Origin: Planctomycetota bacterium
GTDB lineage: Bacteria; Planctomycetota; PLA2; JAEUHO01
Reading direction: 5' to 3'
NCBI GenBank assembly: GCA_020851795.1
Contig: JADZCA010000035.1
Span: 1 to 64,000, forward strand
DNA: 64,000 nucleotides
Both the position numbers and the translations under genes were made by a program. Below are positions 1 to 7,470 of the stretch, piece by piece. The notes beneath the pieces were generated by a model. It saw only the letters and a program-made list of their open reading frames with translations, made no database searches and was not told the origin of the DNA. How positions within the stretch are numbered: the stretch's first letter is position 1; each line of letters starts with the position of its first letter.

Positions 1-354
1 AGGCTCGGTTTCGGAACTTCCCGTCGCGAGGCCGCGCGGGCCGAGGCGAGGCCAGGCACCGCAGGCGAAGAGCCCCGGAGGCGGGTTCCTGACCCGCTGA
101 GGAGGCGCTTCGCCGAGGACGCCTCGCCGCAGCCCGGCCCGTGCGGACGCAGCAGGGAGGGTTCCGAAACAGAGCCGAGGCTCGGTTTCGGAACTTCCCG
201 TCGCGAGGCCGCGCGGGCCGAGGCGAGGCCAGGCACCGCAGGCGGAGAGCCCCGGAGGCGGGTTCCTGACCCGCGGAGGAGGCTCTTCGCCGAGGACGCC
301 TCGCCGCAGCCCGGTCCGCGCGGACGCAGCAGGGAGGGTTCCGAAACCGAGCCT
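1..354. repeat. Two tandem 177-bp repeat copies with terminal inverted repeats
   Basis: Positions 1-177 and 178-354 are near-identical direct copies that differ at scattered positions. The second copy begins AGGCTCGGTTTCGGAAC and ends with its exact reverse complement at 338-354, a 17-bp terminal inverted repeat; the right end of the first copy is imperfect. An internal small hairpin (GCGGGT/ACCCGC) sits near the middle of each copy. The last two bases of copy two form part of the TAG stop codon of the ChaN-like gene on the minus strand. Fragments of the same sequence recur at 9992-10027 and 27899-27940. No coding content is seen. It looks like a non-autonomous MITE- or BIME-like element; the mobilising enzyme is not in this window. 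Confidence 0.85.
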
Positions 355-1456
355 ACGTCGCCGGCGGCTTCGCGGCGTCGGGCGCCGGCGGAGCCTTCGG
401 CTTGGGCGCCGCGGGCATCGGGACCGACGACGGACGCCACCACGCCGTGTAGTCGGCGTAGGTCGTGTCGAAGCGCAGCGGCCGCCCGCCCTCGCCGTTC
501 GCCGGGACGACCTCCTGCACGATCGACAGGTAGGGCTTGTTCGTCTTGCGGGCCGCGCGGCCCGGGATCCCGTAGCGGTCGGCGATGTGGCCGTTGCCCG
601 CGACGACGACCATGCGCGCGCCCTCGCCCGCCTTCTCGAGCCAGGCCGCGGCGCTCGACGACATCGTCTCGTCCCAGATCACCATCGACGTGTACATGCG
701 CTCGAAGGCGTCGGCCTTCATCTCGTGGCCGTGGCCCGACGTCGCCATCTTGACGAAGGCGCGGTGGGCCGCGTCGCTCATGTCGAGCGGCGGCAGCGTC
801 GCGCGCTGCTCCGGCGTCAGCGCGTCGAGCCCTTGGCGCGACACCGTCCGGGTGATCTCCTTGGGCGCGTTGAGCGCGACGACCGCGACCTTGTGCTCGC
901 GGCAGTAGCGCAGCATCGGCGCGTACATCTCCCACCCGTAGCCCCAGCGCGTCTTCCACTCGGTCTTCTCGAGCATCGTCGCCTCGTCGATCGTCCCGGC
1001 GACGTAGGCGTCGAGGTGCTCCTGGAACGGCACGAAGAACATCTCGAGGCCGAGCGCGACCGGCCCCTTGCTCCGCTCCGCGACCGCCGCGAGCACCTTC
1101 GCCTGGAACGCGTGGTGCTCGGCCTGGTCGTGCGACTCGCCGACGTAGACGATCGTCGCCGCGTCGAGCGCCTCGGCGAGCGCCGCGAACGAGACGCGCT
1201 CGCCCTTGCGGTGGTCGAGGATCGTCCCCGGCGCCGGGTACGGGCTCTCCGCGGGCTTGCGCTCGGGCGCGCCCGCCGGGGCGGGCGCGGTCGCGGCGGA
1301 CGCGGGCGCGGCGGCCGTCGCCACGGGCCCCGCGCCGGCGACCGCGACCGTCGGTCGCGCGCAGGGGTCGCAGCACGCGCGACAGCCGGCGAGGGAGAGG
1401 CCCGCGACGAGCGCGGGAGCGAGGAGGGCGAGGCGGAGCGCGGCGGGGTGGTTCAT
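353..1456 (-). CDS. ChaN-like (haem-binding uptake, Tiki superfamily) lipoprotein
   Basis: This 367-aa protein begins with a lipoprotein signal peptide whose lipobox is LAGC (Cys25), followed by an Ala/Pro-rich linker to about residue 75. The ChaN/DUF399 domain follows. Its hallmark GESHD motif lies at residues 106-110 (YVGESHDQAEHH), and a GNGH motif lies near residue 290. Family members bind haem or resemble Tiki-type metal-dependent proteases; which applies here cannot be told. The start overlaps the stop of the upstream NYN gene by ATGA (1453-1456), so the two are probably translationally coupled. The stop codon lies on the edge of the 177-bp repeat. Family assignment is firm, function is inferred. 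Confidence 0.85.
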   Translation of the reverse strand: MNHPAALRLALLAPALVAGLSLAGCRACCDPCARPTVAVAGAGPVATAAAPASAATAPAPAGAPERKPAESPYPAPGTILDHRKGERVSFAALAEALDAATIVYVGESHDQAEHHAFQAKVLAAVAERSKGPVALGLEMFFVPFQEHLDAYVAGTIDEATMLEKTEWKTRWGYGWEMYAPMLRYCREHKVAVVALNAPKEITRTVSRQGLDALTPEQRATLPPLDMSDAAHRAFVKMATSGHGHEMKADAFERMYTSMVIWDETMSSSAAAWLEKAGEGARMVVVAGNGHIADRYGIPGRAARKTNKPYLSIVQEVVPANGEGGRPLRFDTTYADYTAWWRPSSVPMPAAPKPKAPPAPDAAKPPAT

Positions 1457-2646
1457 GCGTCGTCGTGGGTGGGGTCGGCGCCGCCGGGCGCGCGGTCGTC
1501 GTCGAGCGGGTCGGCGGCGTCGGCGGGCGGGAGCGGCTCGGACGGGGTGGAGACGGCCTCGGGCACCGTCGGCTTGGGGGTGGCGCCGAGGATCGCGACG
1601 ACCGACGGGTTCTGCCGGTCGAGCCGGCAGGCGGTCACGGGGTCGCCGCGGCCCTCGAGGTTGCCCACCTCGTACATCTCGAGGAGGCCGTCGTCCACGG
1701 CCTTGTTGAGGAGGTCGCGCTTCTGCCGGGGGTCGTCGAGGCCGCAGTTGCGCGGCGCGAGCACCTTGTTGACGAGGTAGCGCACCCCCACGAAGGGCAG
1801 GCGGTGCTCGAGGTCGTCCATCAGGCGCACGAACGGGGCCCAGTCGTACGTGCCGAAATCGAGGGGCGCCGGCTCGCGGAAGCCGCGCTCGCGACCCTCG
1901 AATCCGCCCCGGTCCCGCCCTTCGAAGCCACCGCGGTCACGGCCCTCGAAGCCACCGCGGTCGCGGCCCTCGAACCCGCCGCGCTCGCGGCCGAACGCGG
2001 GGCGCTCGCGCCGCTCGAAGCCGCGCCCCGGGGGCCCGAAGGCGGGCGCGCGCGGCGGAGCGGCCGGCGGCGCGAACGTCGGCGCGGCCCGCGGAGGCGC
2101 CGGCCGGGGCGCGGGCTCCGCCTCGGGCTCGTCGTCCTCGACGGCGCGCGGCTCGCACGGGGACGCGACCGCGCCCGCGAGCACGTCCTCGACCGTCGCC
2201 ACGACGTCCGCCTCGGCGCGCAGGTCTTCGAGCGCGGCCGCCGCGGGCGCGACCACGATCCCGTGGCTTCCGTCGGCGCGCAACGCCTGCACGAGCGGGA
2301 GCAGGCGCGCGTCCCCCACGACGAGCACGACCGCGTCGGGCTCGCCGCCGGTGAACAGCGCCTCGAGCGCGTCCACGGTCAGGCGCACCGAGGCGCGGTC
2401 CTCGCCGGCGCCGCCCGGCAGCACGAGCACCGGGTTGACGCGCGCGGCGGCGAGCGCCTTCGCGTCGTCGGCGCGGGCCGAGAAGTCGCCGTAGGCGCGC
2501 GCGAGCGTGACGCGGCCGGCGCCCGCGGCGTAGCGGAGCGTCGCCCGCGCGAGCGCGTCGGCCGTCGCTTCGACGCCGGCGCGGCGGAGGGACTCGAGGT
2601 CGAGGAACACGGCCACGTGGGCCTGAGATGCGGACACGGACGACAT
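1453..2646 (-). CDS. NYN-domain (DUF88/LabA-like) predicted ribonuclease with C-terminal winged-helix-like domain
   Basis: The product is 397 aa. The start at 2646 is preceded by GGAG at suitable spacing, and the protein then reads MSSVSASQAHVAVFLDLESL, an NYN/PIN-like opening with the acidic FLDLE motif. Conserved acidic positions recur in VVLVVGDARLLPLV. Residues about 10-150 form the NYN nuclease domain. Next come a Pro/Ala-rich stretch and 4-5 copies of GGFEGRDR, an RGG-like basic low-complexity linker. A C-terminal region of about 90 aa (TYDWAPFVRLMDDLEHRLPF onward) resembles an OST-HTH/LOTUS-type RNA-binding winged helix. The architecture suggests an RNA-directed nuclease. It is the first gene of a two-gene operon with the ChaN-like gene. 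Confidence 0.78.
   Translation of the reverse strand: MSSVSASQAHVAVFLDLESLRRAGVEATADALARATLRYAAGAGRVTLARAYGDFSARADDAKALAAARVNPVLVLPGGAGEDRASVRLTVDALEALFTGGEPDAVVLVVGDARLLPLVQALRADGSHGIVVAPAAAALEDLRAEADVVATVEDVLAGAVASPCEPRAVEDDEPEAEPAPRPAPPRAAPTFAPPAAPPRAPAFGPPGRGFERRERPAFGRERGGFEGRDRGGFEGRDRGGFEGRDRGGFEGRERGFREPAPLDFGTYDWAPFVRLMDDLEHRLPFVGVRYLVNKVLAPRNCGLDDPRQKRDLLNKAVDDGLLEMYEVGNLEGRGDPVTACRLDRQNPSVVAILGATPKPTVPEAVSTPSEPLPPADAADPLDDDRAPGGADPTHDDA
1885..1990. repeat. 24-bp in-frame tandem repeat inside the NYN gene
   Basis: About four and a half copies of a 24-nt unit containing CCACCGCGGTCRCGGCCCTC encode the octapeptide GGFEGRDR on the minus strand. Units differ only by a few substitutions, which suggests recent slippage-driven expansion. 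The repeat preserves frame and is a protein linker, not a CRISPR array. Confidence 0.85.
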
Positions 2647-2747
2647 CGTGAGCAGCTCCAGCGAGACAGGGAGGACAGGAAGAAGCGGAGAACGGACGCC
2701 AGCGGACACCGCGTCCGGGGGACGACGCCACCCGGCCGCTGGGCCGA

Positions 2748-2757
2748 AGAGTAGAGT
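2748..2757. promoter_or_regulatory. Overlapping divergent -10 hexamers
   Basis: The sequence AGAGTAGAGT holds TAGAGT on the plus strand (2752-2757), facing the Memo-family gene, and TACTCT on the minus strand (2753-2748), facing the NYN gene. The two -10-like hexamers share bases, so the divergent genes may compete for polymerase. No convincing -35 element is seen on either side. Confidence 0.4.
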
Positions 2758-2788
2758 CGGGGCGCGCGCCGTCCAGCGCATTCCCGCC

Positions 2789-4015
2789 GTGCCTCCCGAC
2801 CGCCCCCTGCCCCGTGTGCGCCCGCTCGACGTCGTCCCGGTGCGGGAGCGGGGCGACGCGCGCTACGCGCTGCGCGACCCCGAGGGGCTCTACGACGGCG
2901 CGCTCGTCGTCGCACCGGCGGTGCTGTTCCTGCTGCGCTCCTTCGACGGCGTCTCGACGGCGCGCGACGCGGCCCGCGCGTGGGAGGCCGAGACGGGCGA
3001 GCCGCTGCCCGTCGAGGAGGTCGAGGCGCTCTCGGCGCGCCTGCAGGAGGCGCTCGTGCTCGAGGGCCCCGCGGTCGAGCGGGCCCGACGCGAGGCGCTC
3101 GCGGCGTACCGCGCGGCCGAGGCGCGGCCTCCGGCGTGCGCGGGCGGGTCCTACCCCGAGGACCCCGCGGCGTGCGCGCGCTACCTCGACGCGCGGCTCG
3201 AGGCGGCGGGCGAACTCGCAGTGCCCGCGCGCGTGCGCGGCGTGCTCGCGCCGCACATCGACCTGCGGGGCGGCGGGCCCTGCCACGGCGCGGCGGCGCG
3301 CGCGCTCGCGCGGTGCGACGCGGACGTGCTCGTGGTCCTCGGCACGGCGCACGCCCCGCTCGAGCGCCCCTTCGCGCTGACCACGCTCGACTTCGACACG
3401 CCCGCGGGGCGCGTGCGCACCGACCGGGCGCTGGTCGAGCGGCTCGCGGCGCGCGGCGGGGGCGACCTGCTCCACGACGAGCTCGCCCACCGCGGCGAGC
3501 ACTCCGTCGAGTTCGCCGCGCTGTGGGTGGCGCACGTGCTCGGGCGCAAGCGCCCGGTCGCGATCGTGCCGGTGCTCGTGGGGTCGCTGCACGCGCGGAT
3601 CGCCGACGGGCGGCCGGCGACGTCGGACCCGCGCGTCGCCGACTTCACGGCGGCGCTGCGCGAGCTCTTCGACGACCTGCGCGAGCGCGTCGCGTTCGTC
3701 GCGAGCGTGGACCTCGCCCACGTCGGGCCGAAGTACGGCGACGCCGAGCCGGTCTCCGACGCGCGGCTCGCGCAGGTGCTCGAGGCCGACCGCGCCCTGC
3801 TCGCGCACGCCCGCGCGGTGGACCCCGACGGCTGGCTCGGCGCGCTGCACCGCGAGGCCGACGCCCGCAACGTGTGCGGCGCGGCCCCGACGTGGGCGCT
3901 GCTCGAGACGCTGCGCGACCGCGGGCTCGCCGGCACGCTCCTGCGCCACGACGCGTGGGAGATCGATCCCGAGACGGGGAGCCACGTGTCGTTCGCGGCG
4001 ATGGGGTTCGCCTGA
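2789..4015 (+). CDS. Memo / AmmeMemoRadiSam system protein B family protein
   Basis: The GTG start at 2789 gives 408 aa; it follows a -10-like TAGAGT by about 31 nt. An upstream extension would run into the divergent promoter, so it was not used. Residues 1-110 form an extra N-terminal domain (DPEGLYDGALVVAPAVLFLL) of PqqD-like flavour but uncertain fold. The Memo domain follows, with the conserved metal-site-like residues: His156 in VLAPHIDLRGGG, His188 in LGTAHAPLERP, a GEHSVEF motif, and a late Cys in NVCGAAPTWALLE. The family is related to non-haem iron dioxygenases. The usual radical-SAM and AMMECR1 partners are not adjacent. Confidence 0.82.
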   Translation: MPPDRPLPRVRPLDVVPVRERGDARYALRDPEGLYDGALVVAPAVLFLLRSFDGVSTARDAARAWEAETGEPLPVEEVEALSARLQEALVLEGPAVERARREALAAYRAAEARPPACAGGSYPEDPAACARYLDARLEAAGELAVPARVRGVLAPHIDLRGGGPCHGAAARALARCDADVLVVLGTAHAPLERPFALTTLDFDTPAGRVRTDRALVERLAARGGGDLLHDELAHRGEHSVEFAALWVAHVLGRKRPVAIVPVLVGSLHARIADGRPATSDPRVADFTAALRELFDDLRERVAFVASVDLAHVGPKYGDAEPVSDARLAQVLEADRALLAHARAVDPDGWLGALHREADARNVCGAAPTWALLETLRDRGLAGTLLRHDAWEIDPETGSHVSFAAMGFA

Positions 4016-4074
4016 GCCCGGCTGTCCCACGAGCCGACGGGGCCCGTCTCCCTCGGGGCGAACGCCGGCCGCGC

Positions 4075-4102
4075 CCGCGGGGCGCTCGCGCCCGCCCCGC
4101 GG
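4075..4102 (+). terminator. GC-rich hairpin after the Memo-family gene
   Basis: CCGCGGGGCG at 4075-4084 pairs perfectly with CGCCCCGCGG at 4093-4102 over an 8-nt loop, 60 nt after the stop. There is no U-tract, as expected for this base composition, so intrinsic termination is only a guess. Confidence 0.35.
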
Positions 4103-4107
4103 CGCGC

Positions 4108-4113
4108 TACGCT
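4108..4113 (+). promoter_or_regulatory. Leaderless-type -10 TACGCT
   Basis: TACGCT ends 6 nt before the GTG start of the SDR gene at 4120. Transcription would begin at or next to the start codon. Confidence 0.5.
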
Positions 4114-4119
4114 CTGCCC

Positions 4120-4863
4120 GTGCCCCGCCGCCCCCGCCTCCCGCTCGCCGGCCGCGTCGCGCTCGTCACGGGCGGCGCGCGTCGCGTCGGGCGCGCGATC
4201 GTGCTCGCACTCGCCGACGCCGGGGCCGACGTCGTCGTCCACGCGCACACGAGCGAGCGCGAGGCCGCCGCGCTCGCCCGCACGCTGCGGCGTCGCGGGC
4301 GCCGTGCGGCCGTCCTGCTGGGCGACCTCGACGACGCCGCGACCTGCCGCGCGCTCCCGACGGAAGCCGCCGCCGCGCTGGGGCGGCTCGACGTGCTCGT
4401 GCACAGCGCCGCGCGCTTCGAGGCGACCGACCCGCGCTCGGCCGACGCCGACGCGTGGGACCGGTTGTTCTCCGTCAACGCGCGCGCCGCGTGGCTGCTG
4501 ACGTCGGCCGCCGCCGCACCGCTCGCGCGCACGCGAGGCAACGTCGTCCACGTCGCGTGCGCCTCGGCGCTGGCCCCGTGGGCCGGCTTCCTCCCCTACG
4601 CCGCGTCGAAGGCCGCGATGGTCGCGCTGACGCGGGGGTTTTCGAAGGCGCTCGCGCCGCGCGTGCGCGTGAACGCGGTGGCGCCGGGCCCGGTGCTCGC
4701 CCCCGACGAGCCGGGCCCGTGGCGCCGCCGCGCCGCCGCGGCGACGCTGCTCGCGCGCTGGGGCCGTCCCGCGGACGTCGCCGACGCCGTCGTCTATCTC
4801 GCGACCGCGCCGTTCGTGACGGGCGTCGTGCTCCCCGTCGACGGCGGCCGCTCCGCGCGATAG
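4120..4863 (+). CDS. Short-chain dehydrogenase/reductase, pteridine-reductase-like
   Basis: The GTG start gives a 247-aa classical SDR. The nucleotide-binding motif TGGARRVG lies at residues 17-24. The catalytic Ser lies in VHVACASALAP, and Tyr/Lys in PYAASKAAM near residue 160. The family's usual NNAG is replaced by HSAARFEATDP, a variant that together with TGGARRVG resembles pteridine and dihydromonapterin reductases. The C-terminus VTGVVLPVDGG is typical of the family. An NADPH-dependent carbonyl or pterin reductase is likely; the substrate is not determinable. A -10-like TACGCT lies 6 nt upstream. Confidence 0.85.
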   Translation: MPRRPRLPLAGRVALVTGGARRVGRAIVLALADAGADVVVHAHTSEREAAALARTLRRRGRRAAVLLGDLDDAATCRALPTEAAAALGRLDVLVHSAARFEATDPRSADADAWDRLFSVNARAAWLLTSAAAAPLARTRGNVVHVACASALAPWAGFLPYAASKAAMVALTRGFSKALAPRVRVNAVAPGPVLAPDEPGPWRRRAAAATLLARWGRPADVADAVVYLATAPFVTGVVLPVDGGRSAR

Positions 4864-4946
4864 AGGCGATCGCGTCCGGCGCTCGGGTGCGGACGCCCGC
4901 GCGAGGTCGCGTGACCGCGGGGTCGGGTCGCGCGAGTTCAGGGTGG

Positions 4947-6155
4947 ATGCCCCGACCCTCGCTCCCCGCCGTCGCGCTCGCCGTCGCCGCGCTGCTCGCC
5001 GCCGCGCTGCTCGCGACCAAGCCGCTCGCCACGCGGTCCGTGGTCGCGCTCGCGGGCCCCGCGCACCCCACGCCCGCCGCGCCCGCACCACCCCGCGCAC
5101 CGGCGCGGGTCTCTTCCGTCGCGTACCGCGTCCTGTCGGTCGAGGCGTTGCTCTGCCGCGCGCCCCCGCGCGTCGAGTCGGGCGATCCCCCGCCGCCGCC
5201 GCTGGGGGACGACGCCGCGTGGCGCGTCGAGCCCGGCACGTCCGAGGGCGCCGCCGCGGCGCTGCGCGCCGCCCTCGCCGAAGCCGACGGCGCGCCTGCG
5301 TCGCCGCCGACGACGAGCGAGCCCGGCCGCGGCCTCCAGTGGACGCTCGTCGCGACGTGGGACGCGAGCGCGCTCGTCGTCGAGGGCGGGCCGTCCGCGG
5401 ACCGCGTCGAGGCCGCGCGCGCACGGCGCGTGGTCGCCGTGCCGATGCCGCCGCCCGACACCGCCCACCCGCGTCGGCCGTGGTCGCCGGCCGACCTGCT
5501 CGTGCCGCCCCCCCATCCCGACCCGCCGCCACGCCCCTCCGGACGCCGCGACGCGCCCGAGCCGCCGCGGCCCCGGGCCGGCGCCGGGCCGCCCCCGCCC
5601 GCGCCGAGCGACCCGATGGTCGAGGCGTGGGAAAAGGCCGAGGCCGCACTCGCCCGCGGCGACGCGACCGGGGCCGGCGCGCGGCTCGAGGCCGCGGCGG
5701 CGGGCGTGAACGACGTCGGCGTGGCGCGCCTCCTGCGGGAGCGCGCGGCGGTGGCGAGGTGGCGGGCGTCGCGCGCCGCGGCCACGCCCGACGCCGACCG
5801 GCTCGGGCCGGAGGGCGCCGCGTTCGCGCGGCTGGCGACGTGGGGCCTCGTGGACGCGCGCGGTGACGCGACGGTCGGCGTCCTCCTCGACCCGGCGCAC
5901 CTCGCCGCCGTGGCGCACGAGGCGCAAGGGGCGACCGAGGCCCGGGCGCTCGCCGGCGCGGCGACGGCCGCCGGGGCCTTCGGGGTCGCCGCCCTCGCCG
6001 GCCGCCGTGCGCTCGACGCGACCCCCGTCGAGGACGGGGCGTCGCCGCTGCTCGAGGCCCGCCGCCGGACCGTCGCCTCGCTCGCGCGGCGCGCCGGCGC
6101 GCCTTCGCCCGGGGACGCCGAGGCCCGGCTTGGAGGGCCCGGGGGGCGCCGGTAG
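4947..6155 (+). CDS. Membrane-anchored Ala/Pro-rich protein of unknown function
   Basis: The 402-aa product is not recognised. The ATG at 4947 is chosen because an uncleaved or cleaved signal anchor (LPAVALAVAALLAAALLATK) follows it directly. The middle is Pro-rich and low in complexity (residues about 165-230). The last 180 residues are Ala-rich and helical, with a run reading EAWEKAEAALARGDATGAGA that resembles a TPR-like helix pair. It lies 84 bp after the SDR gene on the same strand and ends 15 bp before the oxidoreductase gene. The codon pattern supports coding. A periplasmic or membrane-tethered location is inferred. Confidence 0.6.
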   Translation: MPRPSLPAVALAVAALLAAALLATKPLATRSVVALAGPAHPTPAAPAPPRAPARVSSVAYRVLSVEALLCRAPPRVESGDPPPPPLGDDAAWRVEPGTSEGAAAALRAALAEADGAPASPPTTSEPGRGLQWTLVATWDASALVVEGGPSADRVEAARARRVVAVPMPPPDTAHPRRPWSPADLLVPPPHPDPPPRPSGRRDAPEPPRPRAGAGPPPPAPSDPMVEAWEKAEAALARGDATGAGARLEAAAAGVNDVGVARLLRERAAVARWRASRAAATPDADRLGPEGAAFARLATWGLVDARGDATVGVLLDPAHLAAVAHEAQGATEARALAGAATAAGAFGVAALAGRRALDATPVEDGASPLLEARRRTVASLARRAGAPSPGDAEARLGGPGGRR

Positions 6156-6170
6156 GTTCCGCAGCACGCT

Positions 6171-7433
6171 ATGCCCCCCGCGAACCTGAACCTCCCGACG
6201 CGCGTGGACGTGGTCGTCGTGGGCGCGGGCGCCGTCGGCGCCGCGGCCGCGTGGTACCTCGCCGAGCGCAAGGGCCTGTCCGTCGCGATCCTCGAGTCGC
6301 GCGCGGTCGCCGCGGGCTCGACCAGCCGCAGCGCCGCCGCGTTCCGCCAGCAGTTCTCGTCGCGCGCGCACGTGCAGATGAGCCTGTTCTCGCGGCGCGT
6401 CTACGAGACGTTCCCGCAGACCTTCGGCGGGCCGCCGGTGTTCCTCCAGCACGGCTACCTCTTCCTCTACGAGGACGCGGCCGCGATGGAGGCCGCCCGC
6501 CGCCGCGTCGAGTGGCAGAACGCCGAGGGCGTCGCCGACGCGCGCGCGCTCACCCCCGACGAGGTGGACCGGCTGCCCGGGCTGGGCGGCGCGTTCGCGG
6601 TCCGCTCGATCGTGGGTGCGACGTGGTGCCCCACCGACGGCTTCCTGCGGCCCACCGAGATCGCGGCGGGCTTCGTGGACGGCGCCAAGCGCCGCGGCGC
6701 GACGCTGCACGTGGGCGCCAAGGTGACCGGCGTCGAGTCGAGCGGCGGCCAGGTGCGCGCGGTGCTCGTCGAGGGCGGCCATCGCGTCGAGACGAAGGCC
6801 GTCGTGCTCGCCGCGGGGTGGTGGTCCAACTTCGTGTCGGCGGCGTCGGGGTGCCCGATCCCCGTCGTCGCGGTCAAGCGCTACCTCTATCTGACGCCCC
6901 AGCTCGAGTCCCGCCGCGTCTCCCACTTCCCGCTCGTCGTCTGGAACCTCGGCGCCTACGCGCGCCCCGAGGGCAACGGCCTCATGATGGGCTGGGACGA
7001 GCGCCCCGACCGCCCCGAGGGCAGCGACCGCTTCCCGCCCCCGCGCCAGGACGTGGACCGCCTCGAGGAGGCGCAGGACGCGGTGGCGCCCGGCTACGGC
7101 AAGGGCATCGACGAGTACGGCGTCGAGGTCCTCGCCCAGCTCGCGCAAGCGATGCCGTGGCTCGAGGACGAGGGGGGCGTGCAGTTCGTCGCCGGCGGCT
7201 ACTACGAGGTGACGCCCGACGACCGCGCGATCCTGTCGGAGGACCCGCGCTGCAAGGGCCTGTTCCACGCGAGCGGGTTCTCCGGGCACGGGATCATGCA
7301 CGCGCCCGCGGCGGGCAAGGCGGTCGCCGACCTCGTCGTCGGCGCGACGCCCCCGTTCCCGATGGAGGGGTTCGCGCTGGCGCCGCTGCTCGAGAACCGC
7401 GAGCGCGCCGACCGCGAGAAGATGGTCATCTGA
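6171..7433 (+). CDS. FAD-dependent oxidoreductase, DAO / sarcosine-oxidase-beta-like family
   Basis: This 420-aa protein has an N-terminal Rossmann FAD-binding motif (VVVGAGAVGAAAAWYLAE, GxGxxG) at about residues 12-29. The family C-terminal FAD-contact region is present (GLFHASGFSGHGIMHAPA). Its length and layout match DadA/SoxB-type flavoproteins that oxidise secondary or tertiary amines of small amino acids such as sarcosine, glycine or proline derivatives. A TAGGTT hexamer lies 12 nt before the ATG. The gene reads into proS after 37 bp. The substrate cannot be named from sequence. Confidence 0.85.
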   Translation: MPPANLNLPTRVDVVVVGAGAVGAAAAWYLAERKGLSVAILESRAVAAGSTSRSAAAFRQQFSSRAHVQMSLFSRRVYETFPQTFGGPPVFLQHGYLFLYEDAAAMEAARRRVEWQNAEGVADARALTPDEVDRLPGLGGAFAVRSIVGATWCPTDGFLRPTEIAAGFVDGAKRRGATLHVGAKVTGVESSGGQVRAVLVEGGHRVETKAVVLAAGWWSNFVSAASGCPIPVVAVKRYLYLTPQLESRRVSHFPLVVWNLGAYARPEGNGLMMGWDERPDRPEGSDRFPPPRQDVDRLEEAQDAVAPGYGKGIDEYGVEVLAQLAQAMPWLEDEGGVQFVAGGYYEVTPDDRAILSEDPRCKGLFHASGFSGHGIMHAPAAGKAVADLVVGATPPFPMEGFALAPLLENRERADREKMVI

Positions 7434-7470
7434 GCGCCCGCGGCCCCGGCCGCGCGACGAGGAGCCGACG

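Noticed and set aside
1885..1990. CRISPR-like array
   Set aside because: Units are contiguous 24-mers without spacers, are in frame within the NYN gene and encode GGFEGRDR.
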